The notes below the pieces were generated by a model. That model made no database searches, had not been told where the DNA came from, and saw nothing but the letters and a program-made list of their open reading frames with translations. Position numbers and translations under genes: made by a program. 64,000 bases of DNA from positions 1 to 64,000 of the forward strand of contig NZ_JAJVKV010000006.1 of the NCBI RefSeq assembly GCF_024198175.1, read 5' to 3'. How positions within the stretch are numbered: the stretch's first letter is position 1; each line of letters opens with the position of its first letter. Origin of the DNA: Pyxidicoccus xibeiensis. Its GTDB lineage: Bacteria; Myxococcota; Myxococcia; Myxococcales; Myxococcaceae. This document shows positions 28,615 to 37,334 of this stretch, piece by piece.

Positions 28615-28793
28615 GCGAGGAAGCCCGAATCCACCGGTGCTCGCGAGCCAGCGTCGCCTCGCGGACCCTCGCCGGTAGACGATGGAGGCTTCCCGACGGA
28701 GGCCCCAGCGAGGACGCCCGAATCCCGCCGTGCCCCAAGCCAGCGTCCCCCCCGCGGCCCCTCGATGGAGCGCGGTGGAGGCTTCCTGACGGA
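28615..28793. repeat. Imperfect intergenic tandem duplication, 93-bp period
   Basis: Copies at 28615-28700 and 28708-28793 start GCGAGGA[A/C]GCCCGAAT and end GGAGGCTTCC[C/T]GACGGA. Between these anchors they match at roughly three quarters of positions, with two compensating single-base indels. The repeat fills the gap between the helicase start and the stop of the spermidine-synthase-like gene. No coding frame is supported. Confidence 0.7.
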
Positions 28794-28804
28794 CGGCGTG
28801 GGCG

Positions 28805-29662
28805 TCAGTCCTCCGGGTCCCTCAGCACGCGCGCGGCCGGCGGTGGCGCCCTGCCCTCGATGGCCGCACGGCGCACGGCCCGGTCCTCATACCTGCGGGC
28901 CATCATCGCGCGCAGGCTGAAGGGCACGCCGCGCTCCATTCGCTGGGCGCGGACCCGCAGCTCCGCGCGAGAGACCTTTCGGAGGTGCGTGAGCCCCACG
29001 AGGATGCGGTTGGCCGTCTCGCGCGCGTCAAAGGCATGGAGCTGCGCGAAGCTCGCCTGCCAGGTCTGGAGCATCGCGGGGAACAACGGGTTGGGCGCCC
29101 TGTGTACGTTGCTCACCACCGCCCCACCCGGAGCCAGCCGGGCCTGGGCCGCCAGCAGGAACTCCCGCGTCGTCAGCCGCGCGGGGACGCCTCGGGGACC
29201 GTAGGCGTCCAGGAGGATGACGTCATAGGCGGGGCCCGGTGCCTCGAGGAAGCGACGCCCGTCGGCCACGTGCGCATGGAGCTGGGAGTCCTCGCGGAAG
29301 CCGAAGTAGCGCCGCGCCACCTCGAGGACCTCCGCGTCGCTGTCCACCGCGTCGATGTGGGCCTGGGGCAGCACGGCGCGCAGGAACATGGGAATGGCGC
29401 CTCCGCCCACTCCCACCATCAGGATGCGCCGGGGCTCCTCGACGAAGGCCACCGCCGCGACCATCGCCTGCGTGTATTCGAGCTCCAGCCGCAGCGGGAA
29501 GCCCGGCCCCACCACGCTCTGGTACGAGCTGTCCCAGCCGAACTGGAGGTAGCGCCGTCCCAAGCGGTCCTCGCTCACGATGCACCGGCGGCCGCCGGGC
29601 CTGCCCACGTACAGCACCGTGCGCGGAGTGCCGAGCCAGCGCGAGACGCGCGACAGGAGCAT
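28805..29662 (-). CDS. Spermidine-synthase-like methyltransferase-fold protein
   Basis: A 285-residue Rossmann-like protein of the polyamine aminopropyltransferase group. It has the nucleotide site ILMVGVGGGAIP, the acidic residue DAVDSDAEV, then HVADGRRFL and DVILLDAYG where the family has its catalytic Asp. The amine-binding residues of true spermidine synthase were not confirmed, so it may be one of the many paralogues of unknown substrate. The start at 29662 is the first that begins within conserved sequence; upstream in-frame ATGs (29776, 29953) give Arg/Pro-rich extensions that look non-coding. Its ribosome-binding site is weak. Confidence 0.72.
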   Translation of the reverse strand: MLLSRVSRWLGTPRTVLYVGRPGGRRCIVSEDRLGRRYLQFGWDSSYQSVVGPGFPLRLELEYTQAMVAAVAFVEEPRRILMVGVGGGAIPMFLRAVLPQAHIDAVDSDAEVLEVARRYFGFREDSQLHAHVADGRRFLEAPGPAYDVILLDAYGPRGVPARLTTREFLLAAQARLAPGGAVVSNVHRAPNPLFPAMLQTWQASFAQLHAFDARETANRILVGLTHLRKVSRAELRVRAQRMERGVPFSLRAMMARRYEDRAVRRAAIEGRAPPPAARVLRDPED

Positions 29663-29909
29663 CAGCGACCGCCGGGCTTCGCCGCCTGGACGCGGGCCTG
29701 CCCGCCTGGACACACCCGGGCGGAAGAGGACGGCCCTCCAGGGTGCCTCTCCCCACCAGGGTCCTCCTGCGCGCATCCACGTCACACGAGAACCTCTATC
29801 ACCCGCCGCCACCGGGAGGGGCCTGTACCTGCGCCCCTCGCTCCGACTCCAGCCTCGCGAGGACCCGGGCGAGCCGCGCGCGCCGGAGGACCCCGTCCGG
29901 CGCCCTCCC

Positions 29910-30545
29910 CTACCCCGGCATGACCGAGGACAGCATGGCCCGGCTGGCCTCAATCACCTCGGGAGGCGCCACCTTCAGCGAGCCAGCGTTGTAGGGCGGC
30001 TCCGGGTCGTACTCGATGCCAAGCTGGATGCACTGGGCCACCATCGGTCCGACGGCCTTCCCCGCGAGGGCCAGTGCCATGTCGATGCCGGCGGACACCC
30101 CCGCGGCGGACACAGTCTTCCCATCGAACACCACCCGCTCCGCCACGGGCGTCGCACCAAAGGTGCGCAAGGCGTCCATTGCAATCCAGTGCGTCGTGGC
30201 GCGCTTGCCCTGGAGCAGCCCGGCCGCGCCCAGGATGAGCGAGCCGGTGCACACCGACGTCGTCCAGGTGGACGTCGCATCCAGCGCGCGCAGCCAGGCC
30301 TGCACCCTGGGGTCGGCCATCGTCTTCGAAGGGTCCGGGCTTCCGGGGACGACGACGATGTCCGCGCGCGTCACCTCTTCCAGGCGCTTGTCCGCATGGA
30401 GCTTCACGCCCAGGTCGGTGCGGATGGGGCCTGCCTCCACGGCGGCCAGGTGGAGGCGCACCTTCGGCAGCAGGCCGAGCACCTGGTACGGGCCGATGAA
30501 GTCCAGCGAGGTCATGTTGTCGTAGAGCAGGAACGCGATGTCCAT
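29910..30545 (-). CDS. DJ-1/PfpI family protein
   Basis: A 211-residue single-domain DJ-1/PfpI protein. The nucleophile-elbow cysteine is in SVCTGSLIL, followed by GLLQGKRATTHW; an early acidic residue is in SLDFIGPYQVLG. The TTHW-containing group includes isonitrile hydratase-like enzymes (InhA), so a small-molecule hydratase or hydrolase role is possible. GGGGGAG lies 7 nt upstream of the ATG. It is divergent from the GlxA-type regulator gene, whose N-terminal half is the same domain, with 79 bp between starts, so it is probably the regulator's target. Confidence 0.82.
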   Translation of the reverse strand: MDIAFLLYDNMTSLDFIGPYQVLGLLPKVRLHLAAVEAGPIRTDLGVKLHADKRLEEVTRADIVVVPGSPDPSKTMADPRVQAWLRALDATSTWTTSVCTGSLILGAAGLLQGKRATTHWIAMDALRTFGATPVAERVVFDGKTVSAAGVSAGIDMALALAGKAVGPMVAQCIQLGIEYDPEPPYNAGSLKVAPPEVIEASRAMLSSVMPG

Positions 30546-30624
30546 GGTGAGGCTCCCCCAATCGAGTGTGGTGGAGGGAAGGCTACGCTTGCGGCCAGCT
30601 GGCAGCCCTGCCAATGATTTGACG

Positions 30625-31614
30625 ATGTCTGCCAACCCGAGCCGATCGCCCCGACGCGTGGTGATTGTCGCCTTCCCCGAGGTGCAGCTCCTGGACATCG
30701 CGGGGCCCTCGTCGGTGTTCACCACGGCCACGAAGCTCGTGGGCCCGAAGAAGCCGGGCTACCACGTGGAGGTCGCGGCCCTGCGGCCCGGCCCCGTGGC
30801 GACGGAGGGCGGACTGCTCCTCCAGGCAACTGTGCCGCTCGCGCGGGTGCGCGGCGAGGTGGACACGCTGCTCGTCCCAGGGGGCATGATCACCATGAGC
30901 CCGGACTCGGAGCTGGCGCTCTCCCCCCACCTGCGCCGCCTGGCCGGCCGCTGCCGGCGGGTGGCGTCCGTCTGCACGGGCAGCTTCCTGCTCGCGCGGG
31001 CGGGCCTCCTGGAGGGCAAGCGCGCCACCACCCACTGGCTGGCCTGCGACGCGCTGAAGGAGCAGCACCCCGGCTGCGAGGTGCAGGGCGACCAGATCTA
31101 CCTCCGGGACGGGCGCATCTGGACGTCGGCTGGAGTCACCAGCGGCATCGACCTGGCGCTCGCGCTCGTGGAGGAGGACCTGGGCCGCAACGTCGCCCGG
31201 CAGGTGGCGCGGCTGCTGGTGGTGTATCTCCGCCGGCCAGGCGGGCAGAGCCAGTTCAGCGTGCAGATGGCCTCGCAGTGGGCCTCGCGCGCCCCCATCC
31301 GCGACGTGCAGGAGTGGCTGCCGGAGCACCTCCAGGAAGACCTGTCCGTGGAGAAGCTCGCACGGCGCGCGGCGATGAGCCCGCGCAACTTCGCCCGGGC
31401 CTTCCGTGATCAGGTGGGCGTGACACCCGCCCGCTACGTCGAGCGGATGCGCCTGGAGGCCGCGCGCGCCTCGCTGGAGTCGACGCAGCAGACGGTGAAG
31501 GAGATCGCCACCGAGGTGGGCTTCGGCACCCTGGAGACCATGCACCGCGTCTTCAAGCGGGCGCTCGGGGTGACCCCGGCCGACTACCGGGGTCGCTTCG
31601 CCGCCCAGGCCTGA
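30625..31614 (+). CDS. GlxA-type AraC family regulator with DJ-1/PfpI sensor domain
   Basis: A 329-residue transcription factor. The N-terminal half (about 10-185) is a DJ-1/PfpI-like domain with SVCTGSFLLARAGLLEGKRATTHW-like sequence. The C-terminal 100 residues are two helix-turn-helix units of the AraC/XylS family (LARRAAMSPRNFARAF and IATEVGFGTLETMHRVFKRA). It binds DNA and probably senses a small ligand through the N-terminal fold. The start at 30625 avoids overlap with the divergent gene. It ends 4 bp from the stop of the convergent aldehyde dehydrogenase gene, with no room for a terminator. Confidence 0.9.
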   Translation: MSANPSRSPRRVVIVAFPEVQLLDIAGPSSVFTTATKLVGPKKPGYHVEVAALRPGPVATEGGLLLQATVPLARVRGEVDTLLVPGGMITMSPDSELALSPHLRRLAGRCRRVASVCTGSFLLARAGLLEGKRATTHWLACDALKEQHPGCEVQGDQIYLRDGRIWTSAGVTSGIDLALALVEEDLGRNVARQVARLLVVYLRRPGGQSQFSVQMASQWASRAPIRDVQEWLPEHLQEDLSVEKLARRAAMSPRNFARAFRDQVGVTPARYVERMRLEAARASLESTQQTVKEIATEVGFGTLETMHRVFKRALGVTPADYRGRFAAQA

Positions 31615-31618
31615 GGCG

Positions 31619-33052
31619 TCACTCCTGCCGCAGCACCAGCAGCCGCACCTCGGTCATGTCCTCGATGGCGTACTTCACCCCCTCGCGTCCCAGCCCCGAG
31701 CCCTTCACGCCGCCGTAGGGCATGGTGTCGACGCGGAAGCTGGGCACGTCGCCGACGATGACGCCGCCGACCTCCAGCTCGTCCCACGCCCGCATCGCCT
31801 TCGACAGGTCCTGCGTGAAGATGCCGGCCTGCAGTCCGTAGCGGCTCGCATTCACCCGCTGCAGCGCCTCGTCGAAGGTGCGGAACGACTGGAGCAGCAC
31901 CACGGGCCCGAAGGCCTCCTCCGCGCACAGCGGCGCGTCCTCGGGGACGCCCTCCAGCACGGTGGCCTCCAGCAGCGCGCCCTTCCGCCCTCCGCCCGTC
32001 AGCACCCGCGCGCCCCGCGCCACCGCGTCCTGGATCCACCCCTCCAGTCGCCGCGCGGCGGGCTCGTCAATCATGGGGCCGAGCGTCGTCGCCTCGTCCC
32101 TCGGGTCTCCCGCGCGCAGCGCCCGCGCCCGGTTGACAATCCGCTCGCGCAGCGCCCCGTACAGCTCCTCGTGCACGAGCACGCGCTGCACGGAGATGCA
32201 GCTCTGCCCCGCCTGGAAGAAGGCGCCGTGGGCGATGCGGTCGGCGACGAGGTCCAGGCGCTCGGCCTGGTCCCGGTCCACCACGCAGGCCGCGTTGCCG
32301 CCCAGCTCCAGCACCACCTTCTTGCGGCCGGCGCGGGCCTTCAGGTCCCACCCCACCTTCTCCGAGCCGGTGAACGACAGCAGCTTCAGCCGCTCGTCCT
32401 CGATGAAGGGCCCCACGTCCTCCAGGCGCGTGGGGAGGACGGAGAAGGCGCCCTCGGGCAGGTCCGTCTCCGCGAGCACCTCCGCCATCAGCAGCGCGCT
32501 CACCGGCGTGCGGTCCGACGGCTTGAGCACGAACGGGCAGCCCGCGGCGATGGCGGGCGCCACCTTGTGCGCCACCAGGTTGAGCGGGAAGTTGAAGGGC
32601 GTGATGAGGGACACCGGCCCCACGGGCACCCGCTGCGTGAAGCCCCGGTAGCCCGCCGTGCGCTTCGACACCTCCAGGTTCAGCACCTCGCCGCCGTCGC
32701 CCACCGCCTCGCGGGCCGCCGCCTTGAACGTCTCGATGAGGCGGACGACCTCCCCCCGCGCGTCACGCAGCGGCTTGCCCGCCTCCAGGCACAGCGCGAG
32801 CGCCAGCTCCTCCGCGCGCTCCTGGAAGCGGCGCACGCAGTGCTCCAGCACGGCCTGCCGCGCGTACGGCGGCATGCGGCGCATCGGGCCGGCGGCCCGC
32901 GTCGCGGCGGCGATGCCCTCCTCCACCGCGGCCGCGTCCGCGACCGCCACGCGCGCCACCACCTCTCCGGAGTACTTGTTCGTCACGGCCAGCTCGGCGT
33001 TGGGCTGCCGCGCGCGGTTGGCCAGGTAGTACGGGTAGCGTTCAGCCAGCAT
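31619..33052 (-). CDS. NAD(P)-dependent aldehyde dehydrogenase
   Basis: A 477-residue aldehyde dehydrogenase. It has PFNFPLNLVAHKVAPAIAAG (cofactor site), the Glu motif LELGGNA and the nucleophile motif FFQAGQSCISVQR. It oxidises an aldehyde to the acid; sequence alone does not fix the substrate, though the glyceraldehyde/lactaldehyde/succinate-semialdehyde branch looks closest. The start at 33052 has GGGGAGG 7 nt upstream and is preferred over the ATG at 33082. It follows the ThDP-enzyme gene by 33 bp in the same direction, suggesting a decarboxylase-then-oxidase pathway in which the aldehyde released by the first enzyme is oxidised by this one (inference). Confidence 0.9.
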   Translation of the reverse strand: MLAERYPYYLANRARQPNAELAVTNKYSGEVVARVAVADAAAVEEGIAAATRAAGPMRRMPPYARQAVLEHCVRRFQERAEELALALCLEAGKPLRDARGEVVRLIETFKAAAREAVGDGGEVLNLEVSKRTAGYRGFTQRVPVGPVSLITPFNFPLNLVAHKVAPAIAAGCPFVLKPSDRTPVSALLMAEVLAETDLPEGAFSVLPTRLEDVGPFIEDERLKLLSFTGSEKVGWDLKARAGRKKVVLELGGNAACVVDRDQAERLDLVADRIAHGAFFQAGQSCISVQRVLVHEELYGALRERIVNRARALRAGDPRDEATTLGPMIDEPAARRLEGWIQDAVARGARVLTGGGRKGALLEATVLEGVPEDAPLCAEEAFGPVVLLQSFRTFDEALQRVNASRYGLQAGIFTQDLSKAMRAWDELEVGGVIVGDVPSFRVDTMPYGGVKGSGLGREGVKYAIEDMTEVRLLVLRQE

Positions 33053-33085
33053 GACGTTCCTCCCCTGCTCTCGTGTGTCCATGGT

Positions 33086-34723
33086 TCAGCGCCCCACGCC
33101 TTCCTCGGCGCCCGCCAGGAGCGCGTGCGCGTTGCCCGAGTAGTCGATGGGCAGGTCGATGACGTGCACGCCGCCCGACTCCAGGCAGCGCGCCAGCGTG
33201 GTTCCGAACTCCGCCGCGCTCGCCGGGCGGTGGCCCTGCGCGCCGTACGCCTCCGCATAGCGGACGAAGTCCGGATTGCCCAGCGTCATGCCGAAGTCCG
33301 GCAGGCCCATCTCCCCCTGCTTCCAGCGAATCATCCCATAGCCGTCGTCACGCACGACGACCACTGTCAGGTCCAGCCGCAGGCGCACCGCCGTCTCCAG
33401 CTCCTGCGAGTTCATCATGAAGCCCCCGTCGCCGCAGACGGAGAGCACCTTGCGCCGGGGGTGGACCAGCTTCGCCGCGATGGCGGACGGCAACCCCGCG
33501 CCCATCGTCGCGAGCGCGTTGTCCAGCAGCAGCGTGTTGGGCCGGCGGCACCGGTAGTAGCGGGCGAACCAGAGCTTGTACATGCCGTTGTCCAGGCACA
33601 CGACGCCGTCGTCGGGCATCGCGCGGCGCACCTCCGCCACGAGCCGCGCGGGGTGGATGGGGAAGCGGTCTTCCGCCGAGCCCTGGGCCAGCTGCGCCTC
33701 CAGCCCCGAGCGGGCCCGCTCGAACGGCGCGAAGTCCCAGTGTGTGCGCGGGCCCACGCCCTCCGCGATGCGCCAGACCGCATTGGCAATGTCCCCCGTC
33801 ACCTCCACCTGCGGGAAGTAGACGGGGTCCACCTCGGCCGACGAGAAGTTCAGATGGACCACCTTGCGGCGGTGGTCCCGCATGACGAACGGCGGCTTCT
33901 CGATGACGTCGTGGCCCACGTTGATGATGCAGTCCGAGGCCTCGATGGCCCGGTGGACGTAGTCGCCGTCGGACATCGCCGCCGTGCCCATCCAGAGCGG
34001 GTGGGACTCGTCCACCACGCCCTTGCCCATCTGGGTGCTGAAGAACGGGATGCCCAGCCGGTCCACGAAGACGCGCAGCAGCTCCGACGTGAGCTTGCGG
34101 TTGGCGCCCGCGCCAATCATCAGCAGCGGCCGGCGGGCGGAGGCGATGGTCTCCACCGCCAGCGCGATGGAGGCCTCGTCGGCCACGGGCCTGCGGTGGG
34201 TGCCGGGCGTCAGGGGCTCGCCCGTGGTGCTCTCCCGCGCGATGTCCTCGGGCAGCTCCAGGTGCGTCGCGCCAGGGCGCTCCTGTTCCGCGATGCGGAA
34301 CGCCTCGCGCACCGCCGAGGGGATGTGGTCCGCGGAGACGAGCGTGCGGGTGGACTTGGTGATGGGGCGCATCATCCCCACCACGTCGATGATTTGAAAG
34401 TGCCCCTGCTTGCCCGCCTTGATGGGCTTCTGCCCCGTAATCATCACCATGGGCATGCCGCCGAGCTGCGCGTAGGCCGCGGCGGTGACGAGGTTGGTGG
34501 CCCCGGGCCCCAGCGTCGCGAGGCACACGCCCGCCCGCCCGGTGAGCCGGCCATACGTGGCCGCCATGAAGCCCGCCGCCTGCTCGTGGCGGGTGACGAC
34601 GAAGCGCACGCTCGAGCCGCGCATCGACTCCAGCAGGTCCAGGTTCTCCTCACCCGGGAGTCCGAAGACGCAGCGCACGCCCTCCGCTTCGAGCGCTTTG
34701 ACGAACAGGTCCGATGCCTTCAT
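33086..34723 (-). CDS. Acetolactate-synthase-like ThDP-dependent enzyme
   Basis: A 545-residue thiamine-diphosphate enzyme with the three-domain acetolactate synthase layout. The activating Glu is in RHEQAAGFMA, LGPGATNLV follows, and the ThDP motif starts GDGGFMMNSQELETA and ends in RDDGYGMI. It may make acetolactate (AlsS type) or decarboxylate another 2-oxoacid. No regulatory small subunit and no acetolactate decarboxylase are nearby, whereas an aldehyde dehydrogenase gene follows directly, which favours 2-oxoacid breakdown. GGAGGAAGG precedes the ATG at 34723. Divergent from a LysR-type regulator with two operator-like palindromes in the 99-bp gap. Confidence 0.86.
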   Translation of the reverse strand: MKASDLFVKALEAEGVRCVFGLPGEENLDLLESMRGSSVRFVVTRHEQAAGFMAATYGRLTGRAGVCLATLGPGATNLVTAAAYAQLGGMPMVMITGQKPIKAGKQGHFQIIDVVGMMRPITKSTRTLVSADHIPSAVREAFRIAEQERPGATHLELPEDIARESTTGEPLTPGTHRRPVADEASIALAVETIASARRPLLMIGAGANRKLTSELLRVFVDRLGIPFFSTQMGKGVVDESHPLWMGTAAMSDGDYVHRAIEASDCIINVGHDVIEKPPFVMRDHRRKVVHLNFSSAEVDPVYFPQVEVTGDIANAVWRIAEGVGPRTHWDFAPFERARSGLEAQLAQGSAEDRFPIHPARLVAEVRRAMPDDGVVCLDNGMYKLWFARYYRCRRPNTLLLDNALATMGAGLPSAIAAKLVHPRRKVLSVCGDGGFMMNSQELETAVRLRLDLTVVVVRDDGYGMIRWKQGEMGLPDFGMTLGNPDFVRYAEAYGAQGHRPASAAEFGTTLARCLESGGVHVIDLPIDYSGNAHALLAGAEEGVGR

Positions 34724-34749
34724 GGGGTCCTTCCTCCGTGATGGGCAAG

Positions 34750-34777
34750 ATGTACGAGCGGGGCTCGATTCGTACAT
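34750..34777. promoter_or_regulatory. Inverted repeat upstream of the ThDP-enzyme operon
   Basis: ATGTACGA (34750-34757) and TCGTACAT (34770-34777) are perfect 8-base inverted repeats separated by 12 bp, 27 bp upstream of the ThDP-enzyme start. Likely a regulator site, possibly the activation half-site of the divergent LysR protein. Confidence 0.5.
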
Positions 34778-34798
34778 TCGTTTGTTCCCATCGAGTCG

Positions 34799-34813
34799 AT
34801 AGGCACCATCTAT
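34799..34813. promoter_or_regulatory. LysR-type box (ATAG-N7-CTAT)
   Basis: ATAGGCACCATCTAT has the dyad ATAG-N7-CTAT and fits the T-N11-A consensus of LysR-type regulators (T34800, A34812). It lies 9 bp before the lysR start, where autorepression is expected. An overlapping dyad CCATC-TAT-GATGG spans 34806-34818. Confidence 0.6.
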
Positions 34814-34822
34814 GATGGCCGG

Positions 34823-35716
34823 ATGGAGCTCCGTCACCTCCGCTACTTCACCGCCGTCGCCGACACGCGGCACTTCGGGCGTGCCGCGCGGCGCGTCCAC
34901 GTGTCGCAGCCCACGCTGTCGCAGCAGATCCGCCAGCTGGAGGAGGAGCTGGGCACGCCCCTCTTCGAGCGCGCGCGCACCGGGGTGCGGCTGACACAGG
35001 CGGGAGAGCTGTTCCGCACCTACGCGTCACGCGCGCTGGAGGACGTGAATGCCGGGCAGGCGGCGGTGGGGGCGCTGCGGGGGCTCGCCACCGGAGCGCT
35101 GCGCGTGGGCTACCCACCCAGCATGCGCGGCGTGGTGGTGCCCGCGCTGGCGGCGGTGCTGCGCAAGCACCCGGGGCTCGCGCTGAGCGCGGAGGAGGCG
35201 GTGGTGCGGAGGCTGGAGCGACGGCTGGCGGACGGCAAGGTGGACGTGGCGCTGGCCTATGCGCCAGCGCGCTCGCCGGACCTGGACGCGGAGCCCGTCT
35301 TCGACAGCCGGCTCGCGCTCGTCGTCGCGAAGGGGCACGCCCTGGCGGGAGCCGAGTCCGTGGGGGCGAAGCAGCTGGTGGACGAGCCCTTCGCGCTGCT
35401 GTCACGCGGGCTGCGGGTGCGCTCGCGCGTGGACGCCTACTTCGCCGCCATGCGGCTGGCGCCCCACATCGCGCTCGAGTCGAACGCGGTGGGCACCGTG
35501 CTCGCCATCGTACGCGCGGGGCTCGCCGTCACGGTGCTGCCGGAGCCACGCCTCGCGGACGCCGAGCGCCTGGTGGTGAAGCGGCTGTCCCCGGCGCCGC
35601 GCTCGGAGCTCGCGGCGCTCCTCTGGCGCAAGGGAGCGCCCCGCTCGCCCGCGGCGGAGCTGTTCGCGGCCGAGGTGCGCTCACGGGCACGGGCTCCGGG
35701 AGAGCCCGCCCCGTGA
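34823..35716 (+). CDS. LysR family transcriptional regulator
   Basis: A 297-residue LysR regulator. The N-terminal winged helix reads LRYFTAVADTRHFGRAARRVHVSQPTLSQQI-like, with the standard QLEEELGTPLFER and LTQAGE. The C-terminal two-lobe effector domain is of the CynR/CatM type. It is divergent from the ThDP-enzyme/aldehyde dehydrogenase operon and probably activates it in response to a pathway intermediate; two dyads in the shared gap support this. The ATG at 34823 starts at the conserved MELRHLRYF. Converges on the DUF1501 gene with 18 bp between stops. Confidence 0.92.
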   Translation: MELRHLRYFTAVADTRHFGRAARRVHVSQPTLSQQIRQLEEELGTPLFERARTGVRLTQAGELFRTYASRALEDVNAGQAAVGALRGLATGALRVGYPPSMRGVVVPALAAVLRKHPGLALSAEEAVVRRLERRLADGKVDVALAYAPARSPDLDAEPVFDSRLALVVAKGHALAGAESVGAKQLVDEPFALLSRGLRVRSRVDAYFAAMRLAPHIALESNAVGTVLAIVRAGLAVTVLPEPRLADAERLVVKRLSPAPRSELAALLWRKGAPRSPAAELFAAEVRSRARAPGEPAP

Positions 35717-35734
35717 GTCGGTGGCGCCGCGCGC

Positions 35735-37327
35735 TCAGCCCCTCACGACACCGTCATAGACGCCGTAGCCACCGGGGATGAAGAAGTCCTTGCCCGGCTC
35801 CAGGCCGAAGGCGTGCAGGACGGTGGCCGCGATGTCCTGCGAGCGCGGCGCCCGCATCACCCGCTCCCCGGACTCCTCCACCAGCGCCACCGGGGCGCCC
35901 ATGGGAGAGCCGTTCATCGTCTCGTCGTATCCGCCGAGCATCTGGTTCCCCTGGATGCCTCCGCCCACGAGGATGGCGCAGGTCGCGGGGTGGTGGTCGC
36001 TCCCCTGCTTCGGGAAGGTCCGCCCGAAGTCGCTGTAGACGTAGACCAGCGTCTCGTCCAGCAGCGACCGGGACGGGTCGCTCCGGCTCGGCGTCAGGCT
36101 CATCTCGAGGCACATCCGCCCGACCTGCTCGAACGCGATGCGCAGGTGGTTGGTGTGTATCTGCGGCCCGTTCGCGCTGTGCGAGTCGAAGGTGTTGTTG
36201 GCGAAGCTGGAGGCCCGCAGGTTCACCGACGTCACCAGGTCGGACTTCAGCAACTGCAGCGCGAAGGAATACGCGCCCATCGACGCGCCCGTGCCGCAGG
36301 CGTCGGCGGAGCCGATGCACGCCGTCCAGTTCTCGGGATAGTCCGGGTCGGCCTCGAGCTTCTCCCAGGACGGCGTAGTGGCCAGCACCGAGAGGATGTC
36401 CCGGCGGAGGGTCCTGCTCGCGCCCTTGTAGGTGTCGTAGAGCTGTTCGAGCATCGCGTCCGTGCCGCTGCTGGACACGCCGCGCACCTCGCGCATCGCC
36501 GTCAGCAGCGCCGCATCCACTGCGGTCGCGGGCACCGTGCCAGCGAGCGCCGCGCCGTCGAAGGCGACATCCGGCACGTCGCTCCGGGTGCGGAGCCCCT
36601 TCCAGGCGCTGTCGCGCTTTTCGGACAGCGTCGGCTCCACCGAGGCCGCGGAGAGCAGCACCGTGGGGTTCGCCAGCGCGGGCAGCCCGAACGCGCCCGG
36701 CAGCGTGCCGCCCAGGCTGACATTGGGGATGGGCCGGTCCGGGAAGCGCCGGGACAGCGCGTTGGCGATGACCGCATGCACCGAGGGGGCGCGGAAGTTC
36801 GAGCCCGCCACGCCGCACATGCTCGCGATGATGCCGCTGGTGTGCGCGGCCGTGTTCTGGTCCGCGCCTACCAGCAGCGCGGCCTTGTCGAAGAGCCGGT
36901 ACGCGGGGTCCGCCCACGCATAGCCCCAGGGCCGGTAGTTCTGCTGGTTCCCCGAAGCGGGGTTCAACCCGGTCCTGTCCGCCGGGTTCGCCCAGTTCCA
37001 GAAGATGGGTCCGCGCAGCTTGCGCACGGGACCGGGCGCATCCAGGTCCGCTGGCGAGCGGTCGAAGTTCTCCACCTGCTCGGGCAGGTAGCCAAAGGGG
37101 ATGAGCCCGCCCTTCGGTGTCGGGATGAACTTGTTGATGCCCGCGCGGGTCAGCGGCGAGAAGAAGGTCTCCCAGTGGAGCCCTCCATCCAGCCAGATGC
37201 CCAGGAGCTTGGTGGGCCGCCCCGAGGCCGCCTGCGCCGACGCCACCGGCAACCCGAAGCGCGTCAGGAGCCCGACTTGAGCGGCCCCGAGGGCCAGCTC
37301 GAACAGCTTGCGACGAGTGAGCTTCAT
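35735..37327 (-). CDS. DUF1501-type secreted protein (Tat-like signal)
   Basis: A 530-residue protein of the DUF1501/DUF1552-like group, which is related in fold to sulfatases and phosphatases. The N-terminus MKLTRRKLFELALG has a twin-arginine pair followed by a hydrophobic stretch and ASAQA, so Tat export of a folded, perhaps metal-bound protein is likely. Conserved-looking elements are GIWLDGGLHWETF, QNTAAHTSG, VYVYSDFGRTFPKQGSDHHPA and GGGIQGN; the His/Asp-rich SDFGRT...DHH region could bind metal. Third gene of an operon with a DUF1592-like and a CxxCH protein (7-bp gap). The biochemical role of this family is unknown. Confidence 0.82.
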   Translation of the reverse strand: MKLTRRKLFELALGAAQVGLLTRFGLPVASAQAASGRPTKLLGIWLDGGLHWETFFSPLTRAGINKFIPTPKGGLIPFGYLPEQVENFDRSPADLDAPGPVRKLRGPIFWNWANPADRTGLNPASGNQQNYRPWGYAWADPAYRLFDKAALLVGADQNTAAHTSGIIASMCGVAGSNFRAPSVHAVIANALSRRFPDRPIPNVSLGGTLPGAFGLPALANPTVLLSAASVEPTLSEKRDSAWKGLRTRSDVPDVAFDGAALAGTVPATAVDAALLTAMREVRGVSSSGTDAMLEQLYDTYKGASRTLRRDILSVLATTPSWEKLEADPDYPENWTACIGSADACGTGASMGAYSFALQLLKSDLVTSVNLRASSFANNTFDSHSANGPQIHTNHLRIAFEQVGRMCLEMSLTPSRSDPSRSLLDETLVYVYSDFGRTFPKQGSDHHPATCAILVGGGIQGNQMLGGYDETMNGSPMGAPVALVEESGERVMRAPRSQDIAATVLHAFGLEPGKDFFIPGGYGVYDGVVRG

Positions 37328-37334
37328 GGGGGCC

